From Afipia sp. (GTDB taxonomy: Bacteria > Pseudomonadota > Alphaproteobacteria > Rhizobiales > Xanthobacteraceae), in contig JAFKEQ010000002.1 of the NCBI GenBank assembly GCA_017308575.1, positions 1 to 64,000 of the forward strand: a stretch of DNA of 64,000 nt. Direction: 5' to 3'. The number at the start of each line of letters is the position of its first letter. Position 1 is the first letter of the stretch. The notes beneath the pieces are model-generated. The model saw only the letters and a program-made list of their open reading frames with translations, had not been told where the DNA came from and searched no databases. This document shows, in pieces, positions 17,775-25,660 of this stretch. Position numbers and translations under genes: made by a program.

Positions 17775-18821
17775 CTATGTGGTGATCTTCACAAGCATCA
17801 GGCTGAAGCTCGCTATGAAGAGGAAGGCGGCTGCGCCGAGCGCAAGCGGGCGCAGTCCCTTGGCGCGCAGCTTGCCGATATCGGTTTCCAGGCCCATGGC
17901 TGCAAGCGCCATGGTCAGCAGAATGGTGGTGAGCGTGACAAGGATGCTCTTCGCCTCTGGCGGGATCGTCACGATGCTGTTGATGCCGACCAGCGCGACG
18001 AAGCCCAGCACGAACCATGGCATCGGAGCGCGGCCCCGGCTGCCCTGCGGGCCGCTCTTGCGGTGGTGACGGTTGGCGATGAGGCCGAGCGCGATGACCA
18101 TCGGTGCCAGCATCGCCACCCGTGACAGCTTGGCGATGGTGCCGAATTCGCCGGCCTGCTGGCCATCCTGAAAGGCGGCGGCAACCACCTGCGCGATTTC
18201 GTGAATCGATGCGCCGCTCCACAGCCCAAAAGCATGCGGGTCGAGATGCAGCAGTCCCGGCAGCAGCGGATAGACGAACATCGCAATCGAGCCGAACACC
18301 GTGACGCAGGCGACCGCATAGGCGACGTCTTCGTCATGGGCGTTGGTAACGGTGTTAGTGGCGATCACGGCAGAGGCGCCGCAGATCGAGGTGCCCGCCG
18401 CGATGAGTTGCGTCAGGCCCTTCTCCACACCGAGCAGGCTGCCAATCCATGTCGTGAACAGGAACGTGCCGATCAGTGTCAGGGCGATTACGGCCATGCC
18501 GGTCGCGCCGACCTCGGCAATCTGTGCGGTGGTCAGCTGCAGGCCAAGAAGGATGATGGCGAAGCGCAGGATCCGGCGCATGGCAAATGTCACGCCGGCC
18601 TTGGCGCGTGCGGGCGTGCCGATCATGTTGTGAAACAACATGCCCGCCAGAATCGCGAGAATGAGCGGGCTGAAGGACGAGACGCTGGGAAGTTCGCGCA
18701 GGCCATAGGCCGCAGCGGTGATAACGCCGGTGAGCACCAATCCCGGCCAGATGCTTGAGGGTGTGGGCCCGGAACGGTCGGCCACTCCGATCGTGGCGCT
18801 TGGTAGAATTTGTGTGGTCAT
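17775..18821 (-). CDS. YeiH family putative sulfate/sulfite export transporter
   Basis: A 348-residue inner-membrane protein of the UPF0324/YeiH family, with ten or so hydrophobic segments and the conserved loops [15 protein letters not shown] and [15 protein letters not shown]. The family is annotated as sulfate or sulfonate export; direct evidence is thin. The ATG at 18821 has AGGAG about 8 bases upstream; an upstream TTG at 18845 is a weaker choice. It is the first gene of a likely two-gene operon with the LysR regulator. Sulfite dehydrogenase genes occur 42 kb away, so sulfur metabolism is represented in the window, but no linkage is implied. Confidence 0.85.
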   Translation of the reverse strand: MTTQILPSATIGVADRSGPTPSSIWPGLVLTGVITAAAYGLRELPSVSSFSPLILAILAGMLFHNMIGTPARAKAGVTFAMRRILRFAIILLGLQLTTAQIAEVGATGMAVIALTLIGTFLFTTWIGSLLGVEKGLTQLIAAGTSICGASAVIATNTVTNAHDEDVAYAVACVTVFGSIAMFVYPLLPGLLHLDPHAFGLWSGASIHEIAQVVAAAFQDGQQAGEFGTIAKLSRVAMLAPMVIALGLIANRHHRKSGPQGSRGRAPMPWFVLGFVALVGINSIVTIPPEAKSILVTLTTILLTMALAAMGLETDIGKLRAKGLRPLALGAAAFLFIASFSLMLVKITT

Positions 18822-18845
18822 GGCCGATCTCCTGTTTCCGGCCAA

Positions 18846-18920
18846 GCATCGTTCTCTTCGATAGATTAGTATAATTGATTATATATGTGTTTCTGATCGA
18901 TAATATCGATTGTTTCCGCA
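18846..18920 (-). promoter_or_regulatory. AT-rich yeiH-lysR control region with dyad
   Basis: This AT-rich stretch stands out in a GC-rich window. It holds the dyad ATCGAT-AAT-ATCGAT at 18896-18910 and a second imperfect dyad around ATTAGTATAATTGATTA. LysR proteins usually bind T-N11-A dyads about 50-70 bp before the regulated gene, and this position fits. No exact promoter is claimed. Confidence 0.4.
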
Positions 18921-18953
18921 TAAAAACGCGGCCGCAACATTCTGCGGCCGCGC
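18921..18953 (-). terminator. rho-independent terminator of the Lrp gene
   Basis: On the minus strand a 9-bp stem (GCGGCCGCG with its complement, 18944-18952 and 18927-18935) and an 8-base loop are followed by TTTTTA. It lies 30 bases beyond the stop of the Lrp gene and before the yeiH promoter region, so it separates the two units. Confidence 0.85.
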
Positions 18954-18982
18954 TCAAATTCCAAAGTTGGCGCTGTGAAGGT

Positions 18983-19492
18983 TCAGGCCGCCGTCAGGGC
19001 GGGCACCGGCAGCGCCGTCACCGATTTGATCTTCTCCATCGCAAAGCGCGAGGTGACGTTCTTCAGCGCCACAGCGCTAATAAGCTTTTTGTAGAAGATA
19101 TCGTAGCTCTGCATGTCGGCGACGACCACGCGCAGCATGTAATCGACGTCGCCTGCCATCCGGTAGAATTCCATCACCTCGGGCATGGCGCTGACCGCAT
19201 CCGCGAATTTTTTGAGCCATGCGTCGGAATGGTCGCCGCTCTCCACCGAGACGAACACGGTGATGCCGAGGCCGATCTTGTTCTGATCGACCAGCGCCAC
19301 CCGGCGCAGGATGATGCCCTCGGCCTCCATGCGCTGAATCCGCTTCCAGCACGGCGTCGACGACAGGCCGACACGGTCGCCGATTTCAGCCACCGAGAGC
19401 GAGGCATCGTCCTGCAGAACGGTCAGGATCTTGCGATCGATCGCGTCGAGGCGGCGTGGAACGTCAAGAGTGGCGACGGCAGCATCAGACAT
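18983..19492 (-). CDS. Lrp/AsnC family transcriptional regulator
   Basis: A 169-residue regulator: a helix-turn-helix at about residues 15-60 (RKILTVLQDDASLSVAEIGDRVGLSSTPCWKRIQRM) and an AsnC-type ligand-binding RAM domain after residue 75. RAM domains bind amino acids and assemble the protein into octamers. The effector is unknown. Its own promoter region contains two copies of CATATATAG 22 bp apart, a pattern expected of autoregulation. A terminator follows the gene. The PfkB kinase is upstream on the same strand, 92 bp away. Confidence 0.92.
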   Translation of the reverse strand: MSDAAVATLDVPRRLDAIDRKILTVLQDDASLSVAEIGDRVGLSSTPCWKRIQRMEAEGIILRRVALVDQNKIGLGITVFVSVESGDHSDAWLKKFADAVSAMPEVMEFYRMAGDVDYMLRVVVADMQSYDIFYKKLISAVALKNVTSRFAMEKIKSVTALPVPALTAA

Positions 19493-19508
19493 AAGAAGAA
19501 CTTTCTTC

Positions 19509-19539
19509 CATATATAGGGTTCTTGATCCTCATATATAG
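19509..19539 (-). promoter_or_regulatory. direct repeats upstream of the Lrp gene
   Basis: CATATATAG occurs at 19509-19517 and again at 19531-19539, 22 bp start to start, about two turns of the helix. The first copy lies 16 bp before the ATG. Lrp family proteins bind spaced copies on one face of DNA, so an autoregulatory operator overlapping the promoter is plausible. Confidence 0.5.
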
Positions 19540-19584
19540 AAAATCATTCTATGACAAGCTCAAATCGGCAGCTTTGGATGGCTT

Positions 19585-20538
19585 CTAGCTGGCGGTAACC
19601 GGGGCGTTCGCGGCTAAAAAGTCTTCAACTTCAGCACGTTGCGGTGAACCGAAGGCGCCGCCGAACCGCGTGCATTTCAACGCGGCGGTGGCGGAAGCGA
19701 ACCGCATCGCTTGTTCGAGCGGCTGGCCTTCAGCGGTCGCCAGCGTGAATGCGCCGTGGAAGGCGTCACCCGCGCCCAGCGTATCGACAGTGTGCACCGG
19801 AAAGGCCGGCATATGTCGCGGGTTGCCGTGCTCGGCAAGCCAGATCGCGCCCTTCGCGCCGGAGGTGACGCCCAGCAGCGCGGGCGTCAATCGGGCCACC
19901 TTGCGCAGGGCTGCCACCTCGTCGCTCTCGCCTGCCGTGGCTCGCAGCGCCTCCGCGGAAAAAATGATGTGGGACGACACCTGCAGCAACCCCTCCCGCA
20001 GCGACATCACCCTGTCGGCATCGATCACCACGGGAATGCCGCGGCGATGGGCCTCGGCGCAAATGTCGGTGGCGAACTCGGCGCAGCGGTTCTCGGCGAG
20101 GATGGCATCGCAGCCGTCGAGCAGCACGTCTGATGAAGGAAGATTGACGGTCCACAGTTTCGGATCGCGGAACGTGACGATGGTACGTTCGCCGCTGGGG
20201 TCGATCAGAATGCTGGAAATCGGCGTGACGACGCCATCGACTTCAACAAGTCCGCCGGTGTCGATGCCTTCGCCCCTGAACTGATCCACGATGGTGATGT
20301 TGCTGGCGGCGTTCAGGCCGCCGACCGGGCCTGACAGCAGCACATCGCCGCCGAGACGCGCGATGGAAATTGCCGCGTTCGGCGAATTTCCGCCCGCGAT
20401 TTCGGCGAAGCCGTCCGCGGGGTCCTTGTTGCCGCGCTCCGGCACGCCAGCGACACGGAAGATCAGGTCGCGCACCGGCATGCCGATACAGAGAATGCGT
20501 GGCTTCCTGGTTTGACGCGCGCGGTCCTGAACAGTCAT
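19585..20538 (-). CDS. PfkB family carbohydrate kinase
   Basis: A ribokinase-fold sugar or nucleoside kinase of about 317 residues. The first PfkB signature lies in AGGNSPNAAISIARLGG and the second, with catalytic aspartate, in DTLGAGDAFHGAFTLA. The substrate is not evident; the family covers ribose, fructose, ketodeoxygluconate and nucleosides. I use the ATG at 20538 (MTVQDRARQ); a start at 20592 would add 18 residues. It lies between nudC and the Lrp gene on the same strand, with 74 bp to nudC. No other sugar-catabolic gene is adjacent. Confidence 0.85.
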   Translation of the reverse strand: MTVQDRARQTRKPRILCIGMPVRDLIFRVAGVPERGNKDPADGFAEIAGGNSPNAAISIARLGGDVLLSGPVGGLNAASNITIVDQFRGEGIDTGGLVEVDGVVTPISSILIDPSGERTIVTFRDPKLWTVNLPSSDVLLDGCDAILAENRCAEFATDICAEAHRRGIPVVIDADRVMSLREGLLQVSSHIIFSAEALRATAGESDEVAALRKVARLTPALLGVTSGAKGAIWLAEHGNPRHMPAFPVHTVDTLGAGDAFHGAFTLATAEGQPLEQAMRFASATAALKCTRFGGAFGSPQRAEVEDFLAANAPVTAS

Positions 20539-20612
20539 CAAAACGGTACCCTGTCTTCGTTGCCAATGATTCGGCGTGACAAGGACAATCAATCACATGC
20601 CGACTGGTTCCG

Positions 20613-21551
20613 TCAGGCAGGTTGTGCGAGCCAGTTGGCCAGAAGGTGATGTGCGATGGCGACCGGATGAGGCCCGGTCAGTCCTTGCGGATGCTGCTTG
20701 GCCAGCATCGCGGCGGCCTCGTCGCGCGTGAACCAGCGCGCGTCTTCCAGTTCGGTCTTGTCCACGGTGATGTCGGTGGTGGTGGCGCGCGCGGTGCAGC
20801 CGATCATCAGCGACGATGGATAAGGCCATGGTTGCGTCATGTAGTAGCGCACGTCGGTGCAGTGAATGCCGGATTCTTCGAGGATTTCGCGCTGGACCGC
20901 CTGTTCGATGGTTTCAGCGGCCTCGACGAATCCCGCGAGACACGACCACATGGTTGGCGGAAACTGCGATTGACGCCCCATCAGGCACTTGTCGCCGGAA
21001 GTTACCAGCATGATGACCACGGGATCGGTGCGCGGGAAATGCTCGGCCTTGCAGCTCGGGCAGTCGCGCCGCCAGCCGCCCTGCGACATGGAGGTTCGTG
21101 TGCCGCAGTTGGCGCAGAAACCATGACGTTGATGCCAGCCCACCAGCGATTTGGCCATCGCGATGGTGGAGAGTTCGCGCGGTTGCACCGCGCCGCTGGC
21201 CGCGACCGCGCGCAGATTTTCCACGGCGACATCCTTGCGGCCCATCAGATCTTCAGTGGAGGCGGCACCGATACCCATGCCGAAGACGGGCGCGCCATCG
21301 TCGAGGCCGAGGAAGATGGTGCCGGGATTGGCGCCGAGCTTGCGCGCCTCGTCCAGCGTCAACAGTGCGCGCGGACCGTCGGCGCCATGTGTCATGAGAA
21401 TGGAATCGCGATGCATCACATAGGCGCGGGCCTTGCGGTCGCCCTCCAACGCGAAAAGTTTCTCGGCATCGGTGCGCAGATGCGCGGCGCGGTCGATCGG
21501 ATGGGAGACGAAGCCCGGCTGTCCGAGCGGAAACGGAGTGTCTGCTGTCAT
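20613..21551 (-). CDS. nudC: NAD(+) diphosphatase / NADH pyrophosphatase
   Basis: NudC cleaves NADH to NMNH and AMP and, in E. coli, removes NAD caps from RNA. The 312-residue protein has an N-terminal domain, a zinc ribbon formed by CANCG and CPSCK, then the Nudix domain. The Nudix box GFVEAAETIEQAVQREILEESG is intact, and MTQPWPYPSSLMIG matches the NADH-specific SQPWPFPxS motif. All expected residues are present. The HIT gene ends 23 bp upstream on the same strand, so the two may be cotranscribed. Confidence 0.93.
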   Translation of the reverse strand: MTADTPFPLGQPGFVSHPIDRAAHLRTDAEKLFALEGDRKARAYVMHRDSILMTHGADGPRALLTLDEARKLGANPGTIFLGLDDGAPVFGMGIGAASTEDLMGRKDVAVENLRAVAASGAVQPRELSTIAMAKSLVGWHQRHGFCANCGTRTSMSQGGWRRDCPSCKAEHFPRTDPVVIMLVTSGDKCLMGRQSQFPPTMWSCLAGFVEAAETIEQAVQREILEESGIHCTDVRYYMTQPWPYPSSLMIGCTARATTTDITVDKTELEDARWFTRDEAAAMLAKQHPQGLTGPHPVAIAHHLLANWLAQPA

Positions 21552-21574
21552 TGTTTTTCTGCTTTTTTGAAGAA

Positions 21575-21997
21575 CTAGCTGATCCAGATTTTCCGGCGCA
21601 GCGCGCCGATGAATGTTTCGACTTCTTGCGGGTCGTGGGGAAGGACAGGGACTGCGCCCCAGACCGGCCGCGGCCAGGCTGCATCGGTCTTGCGACGTGC
21701 GATGATGTGGACATGCAGTTGCGACACCATGTTGCCCAATGTCGCGATGTTCAGCTTGTCGGCGGCAGTAATCTCTTTCAGCGCGCGCGCGACGCGGTTG
21801 ATCTCGGTGGTGAGCTGCGCCTGTTCGACCTCGTTCAGGTCGATGATTTCCATTGTCTCGGGACGGCGCGGCACCAGCAGCAGCCAGGGATAGTTCGCGT
21901 CCTTGATGACAAGAACGCGGGACAAAGGCAGGTCGCCGATATTGATGGTGTCTTTTTCGAGTTGCGGATGGAGCGACCAGGCGGAGGAGGACGACAT
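21575..21997 (-). CDS. HIT family protein (nucleotide hydrolase/transferase)
   Basis: A 140-residue histidine-triad protein. The catalytic motif is QLHVHIIARR, the HxHxH triad of the family. NYPWLLLVPRRPETMEI is the conserved substrate-loop block. HIT proteins hydrolyse or transfer NMP groups from adenosine derivatives; the alphaproteobacterial type is uncharacterised. It starts just downstream of nothing on its strand: the SRP RNA and dnaX are divergent. It probably leads a short operon with nudC. Confidence 0.85.
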   Translation of the reverse strand: MSSSSAWSLHPQLEKDTINIGDLPLSRVLVIKDANYPWLLLVPRRPETMEIIDLNEVEQAQLTTEINRVARALKEITAADKLNIATLGNMVSQLHVHIIARRKTDAAWPRPVWGAVPVLPHDPQEVETFIGALRRKIWIS

Positions 21998-22151
21998 GCG
22001 ATTCTCGAAAAGTTTGGCAGCCTAGAAGGAAAACGGGGCTGGAACACCGCCGTTATGCCCGGAACAGGCCTCCGGAATAAGCCCTGGAGCGAAGGTAGCC
22101 AAGGGCTGCCCTCGATGGCAACAATGACGGGAACATGCCTGCGCCGCACGC

Positions 22152-22181
22152 TTGCTTTCCGTCGCTTTTGGCCCCAAATAG
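22152..22181 (+). promoter_or_regulatory. candidate promoter of the SRP RNA
   Basis: TTGCTT at 22152-22157 and AAATAG at 22176-22181 with 18 bp between could be -35 and -10 elements. The predicted start, about 6 bases later, falls at the 5' end of the SRP RNA helix, which supports the reading. The match to consensus is only moderate. Confidence 0.45.
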
Positions 22182-22186
22182 AGACC

Positions 22187-22282
22187 GGGAGATTGGCGGT
22201 GGACGAGCCACTCGCCAACCGGGTCAGGTCCGGAAGGAAGCAGCCCTAACGAGGTCCGGATCGGGTCGCTCGTCAGTCTCCT
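22187..22282 (+). ncRNA. ffs: 4.5S signal recognition particle RNA (small bacterial type)
   Basis: The hallmark internal sequence GTCAGGTCCGGAAGGAAGCA is present at about 22223-22242, followed by the matching half of the apical helix. The flanks GGGAGATTGGCGGTGGACGAG and CTCGTCAGTCTCC pair to close the long hairpin. The RNA binds Ffh and directs ribosomes making membrane proteins to FtsY. Its place between the HIT gene and dnaX matches other Bradyrhizobiaceae. The ends are set by the pairing and may be off by a few bases. A T-rich CGCTTTTCC follows. Confidence 0.93.
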
Positions 22283-22381
22283 ACCTCGCTTTTCCATGCG
22301 CCCGGAACGGCGCAATTCGGGCGCCGCGCGCTCTCAGCCATACGCCACGCCATAGACCACGAGGCAATCGCGGACCGCTTG

Positions 22382-24241
22382 ATGACCGATGCTGACATTC
22401 ACGGCATGCCTCCGGACGATGAGCCCGGCCTCGCTCTCGGTGGAGCGCCTGCGGCGGCATCGGATCCCGGCTATAGGGTTCTCGCGCGCAAATACCGACC
22501 CTCCAATTTTGACGATCTGATCGGCCAGGAGGCCATGGTCCGCACCATCTCGAACGCGTTCGAGACGGGGCGCGTGCCGCAGGCATGGATTCTCACCGGC
22601 GTTCGCGGCGTCGGCAAGACCACCACCGCGCGCATTCTGGCCCGTGCACTCAATTACGAATTGCCGGATGGCTCGGTGACAGGACCGACCATCCACATGC
22701 CGAAGATGGGTGTGCATTGCCAGGCGATCATGGAAAGCCGGCATATCGACATTCTCGAGATGGACGCGGCGTCGCATACCGGCATCGACGACGTGCGCCA
22801 GATCACCGATGGCGTGCGCTATGCGCCGTCAAGTGCGCGCTACAAGGTCTATATCATCGACGAAGTCCACATGCTCTCGGAGAAGGCGTTCAACGCCTTC
22901 CTGAAGACGCTGGAGGAGCCGCCGGAACACGCCAAATTCGTCTTCGCCACCACGGAAATCCGGAAAGTGCCGGTGACGGTGCTGTCGCGCTGCCAGCGCT
23001 TCGACCTGCGGCGTGTCGATGCCGATGTGCTGATGGCGCATCTGTCGAATATCTCGGCGAAAGAAGGCGTGCAGGCGGAGCCGGAAGCGCTGGGCCTGAT
23101 CGCGCGCGCCGCCGAAGGCTCTGTGCGCGATTCGCTTTCGTTGCTGGATCAGGCCATCGCGCATGCGGCGGGCACCGTGCGTGCCGAGGACGTGCGCCAG
23201 ATGCTCGGTCTTGCGGACCGCACGCGCGTGATCGATCTGTTCCAGTCGCTGGCGAGTGGCGACATTGCCGCGGCTTTCAAGGAATTTCGCGACCAGTATG
23301 ACACCGGCGCCGATCCGGTCGTTGTGCTCAGCGATCTCGCCGAGTTTGTGAACTTTGTCACCCGCATCAAGGTCGTGCCGGCGACCGCCGACAACCTCTC
23401 GCTGGGTGAGACCGAACGCACCCGCGGGCGTGAATTCGCCACCAAGCTGTCCATGCGCGTTCTGTCGCGGATGTGGCAAATGCTGCTCAAGGGCATTGCG
23501 GAAGTTCAGTCTGCCACGCGCCCGCAGGCCGCGGCCGAAATGGTGCTGGTGCGGATCGCCTATGTGGCGGACCTTCCAACCTCGGATGAAGCGATCAAAA
23601 TGATCGATCAGGGCGGCGGAGGGTCGCCTGTGCTCGGCGGCAATGGCGGCGGCGCTCCGCGCGGTGTCTCCGCGATGCTGCCCTCGGGTAGCGATGACGG
23701 CGGACAAGTGCGCGCCGTTGCATCCAGTTCGCGGGCCGGTTTCGATCCGGGGACTCGTCCGCAGATGAGCATGCCGGCTCCTGCGCCCAAGCCCGTCGAG
23801 GCCGCGCCTGCACGGCGGCTGAATACATTCGCCGAACTGGTCGCTTTGGCCGGCGAGAAGCGCGACCTGCAGATCAAGACTGCGCTGGAAGCCGACATGC
23901 GGCTGGTGCAGATGGAAGACGGCAAGCTCGAAGTGGCGCTGGAGCGCAGCGCTGTGCGCGCGGTGGTCGGTGACTTGCAGCGTAAGCTCGAGCAGTGGAC
24001 CGGTCGGCGCTGGGCGGTTGTTGTTTCTAATGCTGAAGGCCAGCCGACGTTGCGTGAGCAGGCGCAGGCCGCCAAGGCCAAGCTGAAGGACGGCGCGCAT
24101 GCCGATCCGCGCGTGCAGGCGGTGCTGTCGCGGTTTCCCGGCGCGCAGGTGATGGAGGTGAAGCCCATCATCACGGACAGCGGATCGGGTGCAGATGATG
24201 CCGGTCCTGTTGCCGCGGTCGAAGAAGACGACGATCTCTAA
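22382..24241 (+). CDS. dnaX: DNA polymerase III subunit gamma/tau
   Basis: The clamp-loader ATPase of the replicase, about 619 residues. Walker A is GVRGVGKTTTA, Walker B KVYIIDEVHML, sensor-1 FATTEIRKVPVTVLSRCQRF. The usual zinc-binding cysteines after Walker A are missing; the region GPTIHMPKMGVHCQAIMES has only one Cys, a replacement I associate with Rhizobiales. A Gly/Pro-rich linker (about 410-480) precedes the tau-specific C-terminal domain. I start at the ATG 22382, directly after a TTG. No A-rich slippery site for programmed frameshifting was noticed. It leads a conserved operon with ybaB and recR. Confidence 0.95.
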   Translation: MTDADIHGMPPDDEPGLALGGAPAAASDPGYRVLARKYRPSNFDDLIGQEAMVRTISNAFETGRVPQAWILTGVRGVGKTTTARILARALNYELPDGSVTGPTIHMPKMGVHCQAIMESRHIDILEMDAASHTGIDDVRQITDGVRYAPSSARYKVYIIDEVHMLSEKAFNAFLKTLEEPPEHAKFVFATTEIRKVPVTVLSRCQRFDLRRVDADVLMAHLSNISAKEGVQAEPEALGLIARAAEGSVRDSLSLLDQAIAHAAGTVRAEDVRQMLGLADRTRVIDLFQSLASGDIAAAFKEFRDQYDTGADPVVVLSDLAEFVNFVTRIKVVPATADNLSLGETERTRGREFATKLSMRVLSRMWQMLLKGIAEVQSATRPQAAAEMVLVRIAYVADLPTSDEAIKMIDQGGGGSPVLGGNGGGAPRGVSAMLPSGSDDGGQVRAVASSSRAGFDPGTRPQMSMPAPAPKPVEAAPARRLNTFAELVALAGEKRDLQIKTALEADMRLVQMEDGKLEVALERSAVRAVVGDLQRKLEQWTGRRWAVVVSNAEGQPTLREQAQAAKAKLKDGAHADPRVQAVLSRFPGAQVMEVKPIITDSGSGADDAGPVAAVEEDDDL

Positions 24242-24265
24242 CCTCAGTATTATAAGGATCCGCTC

Positions 24266-24586
24266 ATGGCTGATTTTCTCGGCATGATGAAACAGGCGGC
24301 GCAGCTTCAATCCAAGATGAAGGCGCTGCAGGATGAACTCGACACTATCGAGGTCGAAGGCCTGTCCGGCGGTGGTCTTGTCAGTGTCCGCATGACGGCG
24401 AAGGGCGACGTGAAAGCGGTGAAGATCGATCCGTCGCTGATCAAGCCCGAGGAAGGTGAGATTCTCGAAGACCTTCTTGTCACCGCGCATGGCGACGCGC
24501 GCCGCAAGGCGGAAGCCGCGATGCAGGAGAAGATGAAGGGGCTGACCGGCGGTCTCGGCCTGCCGCCCGGGCTGGGACTTGGCTAG
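24266..24586 (+). CDS. ybaB: YbaB/EbfC nucleoid-associated protein
   Basis: A 106-residue DNA-binding protein of the YbaB/EbfC family, tweezer-shaped homodimers that bind DNA and shape the nucleoid. The sequence begins [18 protein letters not shown], an amphipathic helix, and includes [29 protein letters not shown], the conserved strand region. It sits between dnaX and recR, the near-universal order, with 24 bp to dnaX and 5 bp to recR. The operon suggests a function in replication and repair, not defined in this group. Confidence 0.92.
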   Translation: MADFLGMMKQAAQLQSKMKALQDELDTIEVEGLSGGGLVSVRMTAKGDVKAVKIDPSLIKPEEGEILEDLLVTAHGDARRKAEAAMQEKMKGLTGGLGLPPGLGLG

Positions 24587-24591
24587 CTGAA

Positions 24592-25197
24592 ATGCCCGCT
24601 GCCGTTGCAGGTCCCGAAATCGAACGTCTGATCCAGTTGCTGGCGCGGCTGCCGGGACTTGGCCCGCGCTCGGCGCGCCGCGCAGCCTTGCATCTGATCA
24701 AGAAGCGCGAGGCGCTGATGACGCCGCTGTCGTCGGCGCTGCAGGTCGCGATCGAAAAGATTCAGGTCTGCAACACCTGCGGCAATATCGACACGCAAAA
24801 TCCATGTACCGTCTGCACCGATACGCGGCGTGATCCGGCGATCATTGTGGTGGTCGCGGATGTCGCAGATCTCTGGGCGTTGGAACGCGCCCATGCCACG
24901 AATGGTTTTTATCATGTGCTCGGTGGCACGCTGTCGCCGCTTGATGGGGTCGGGCCGGACGATCTCACCATCGAGTCGCTGGTGAAGCGCGCGATGGACC
25001 CGCGTGTGACGGAAATCATTCTTGCGCTCAATGCGACAGTCGACGGCCAGACCACGGCGCATTACATCACCGATTTGTTACAGGACGCGAATGTGAAGGT
25101 TACACGGCTTGCACATGGCGTGCCTGTCGGCGGCGAGCTTGACTATCTCGATGAAGGGACGCTATCCGCTGCCATGCGGCAGCGAACGCTGTTCTGA
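24592..25197 (+). CDS. recR: recombination mediator protein RecR
   Basis: RecR works with RecF and RecO to load RecA on gapped single-stranded DNA. The 201-residue length is usual. An N-terminal helix-hairpin-helix ([20 protein letters not shown]), a four-cysteine zinc motif ([16 protein letters not shown]), a TOPRIM domain (about 80-175, with [12 protein letters not shown]) and the C-terminal segment are all present. The gene starts 5 bp after ybaB and ends the dnaX operon. Confidence 0.97.
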   Translation: MPAAVAGPEIERLIQLLARLPGLGPRSARRAALHLIKKREALMTPLSSALQVAIEKIQVCNTCGNIDTQNPCTVCTDTRRDPAIIVVVADVADLWALERAHATNGFYHVLGGTLSPLDGVGPDDLTIESLVKRAMDPRVTEIILALNATVDGQTTAHYITDLLQDANVKVTRLAHGVPVGGELDYLDEGTLSAAMRQRTLF

Positions 25198-25221
25198 CGA
25201 ATCACTGGAAATGGAACTCGC

Positions 25222-25650
25222 ATGATCTCGCGTCGATTGAAACCCGCGCTGATGAAATCTACCGCGACTCTCATCATGGCATTCGGTCTTGTCTCGCTCA
25301 CATCGCTTGATGTTTTCGCGCAGCCCCAGACGGCAAAGCCGATCAACAATGGCGGCGTGTTGTCGGGTGAACTGACCGCGATGCGTTCAGGCCCGAAGAA
25401 AAAGCGCACCATCACCTATCAGTTGACCAGCGAGCCGCGCCGGCTGCCGGCCCCGTCGGGCATGTGCAATCTCGAAACCGGACCCGAGACGTTCCAGATC
25501 GTTACTAACAGCGATGCGGAAGTCGCTGCGTTGAAGCCCTATATCGGCAAGAGCGTTGCGCTGAAGGCGGTCGAAATGTCCTGCGCGCAGGCGGCGGGCC
25601 AGTTCAGCGACGCCATCGTCTCCAAGTGGAGCATGCTGTCGAAGCATTGA
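25222..25650 (+). CDS. secreted hypothetical protein
   Basis: A 142-residue protein I do not recognise. It has a Sec signal peptide of roughly 33 residues ending at VFAQ, so it should be periplasmic. The mature part contains the patch GPKKKRTITYQLTSEPRRLPAP, two cysteines (CNLETGP and MSCAQAAG) that could form a disulfide, and no known domain. It follows recR by 24 bp on the same strand and is convergent with ampG, 10 bp away. Similar short proteins occur in Bradyrhizobiaceae, from memory. It could be cotranscribed with the recR operon, but its function need not be related. Confidence 0.75.
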   Translation: MISRRLKPALMKSTATLIMAFGLVSLTSLDVFAQPQTAKPINNGGVLSGELTAMRSGPKKKRTITYQLTSEPRRLPAPSGMCNLETGPETFQIVTNSDAEVAALKPYIGKSVALKAVEMSCAQAAGQFSDAIVSKWSMLSKH

Positions 25651-25660
25651 CCGGCTTTGT

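Noticed and set aside
22829..24490. 553-residue minus-strand frame
   Set aside because: Shadow of dnaX and ybaB on the opposite strand.
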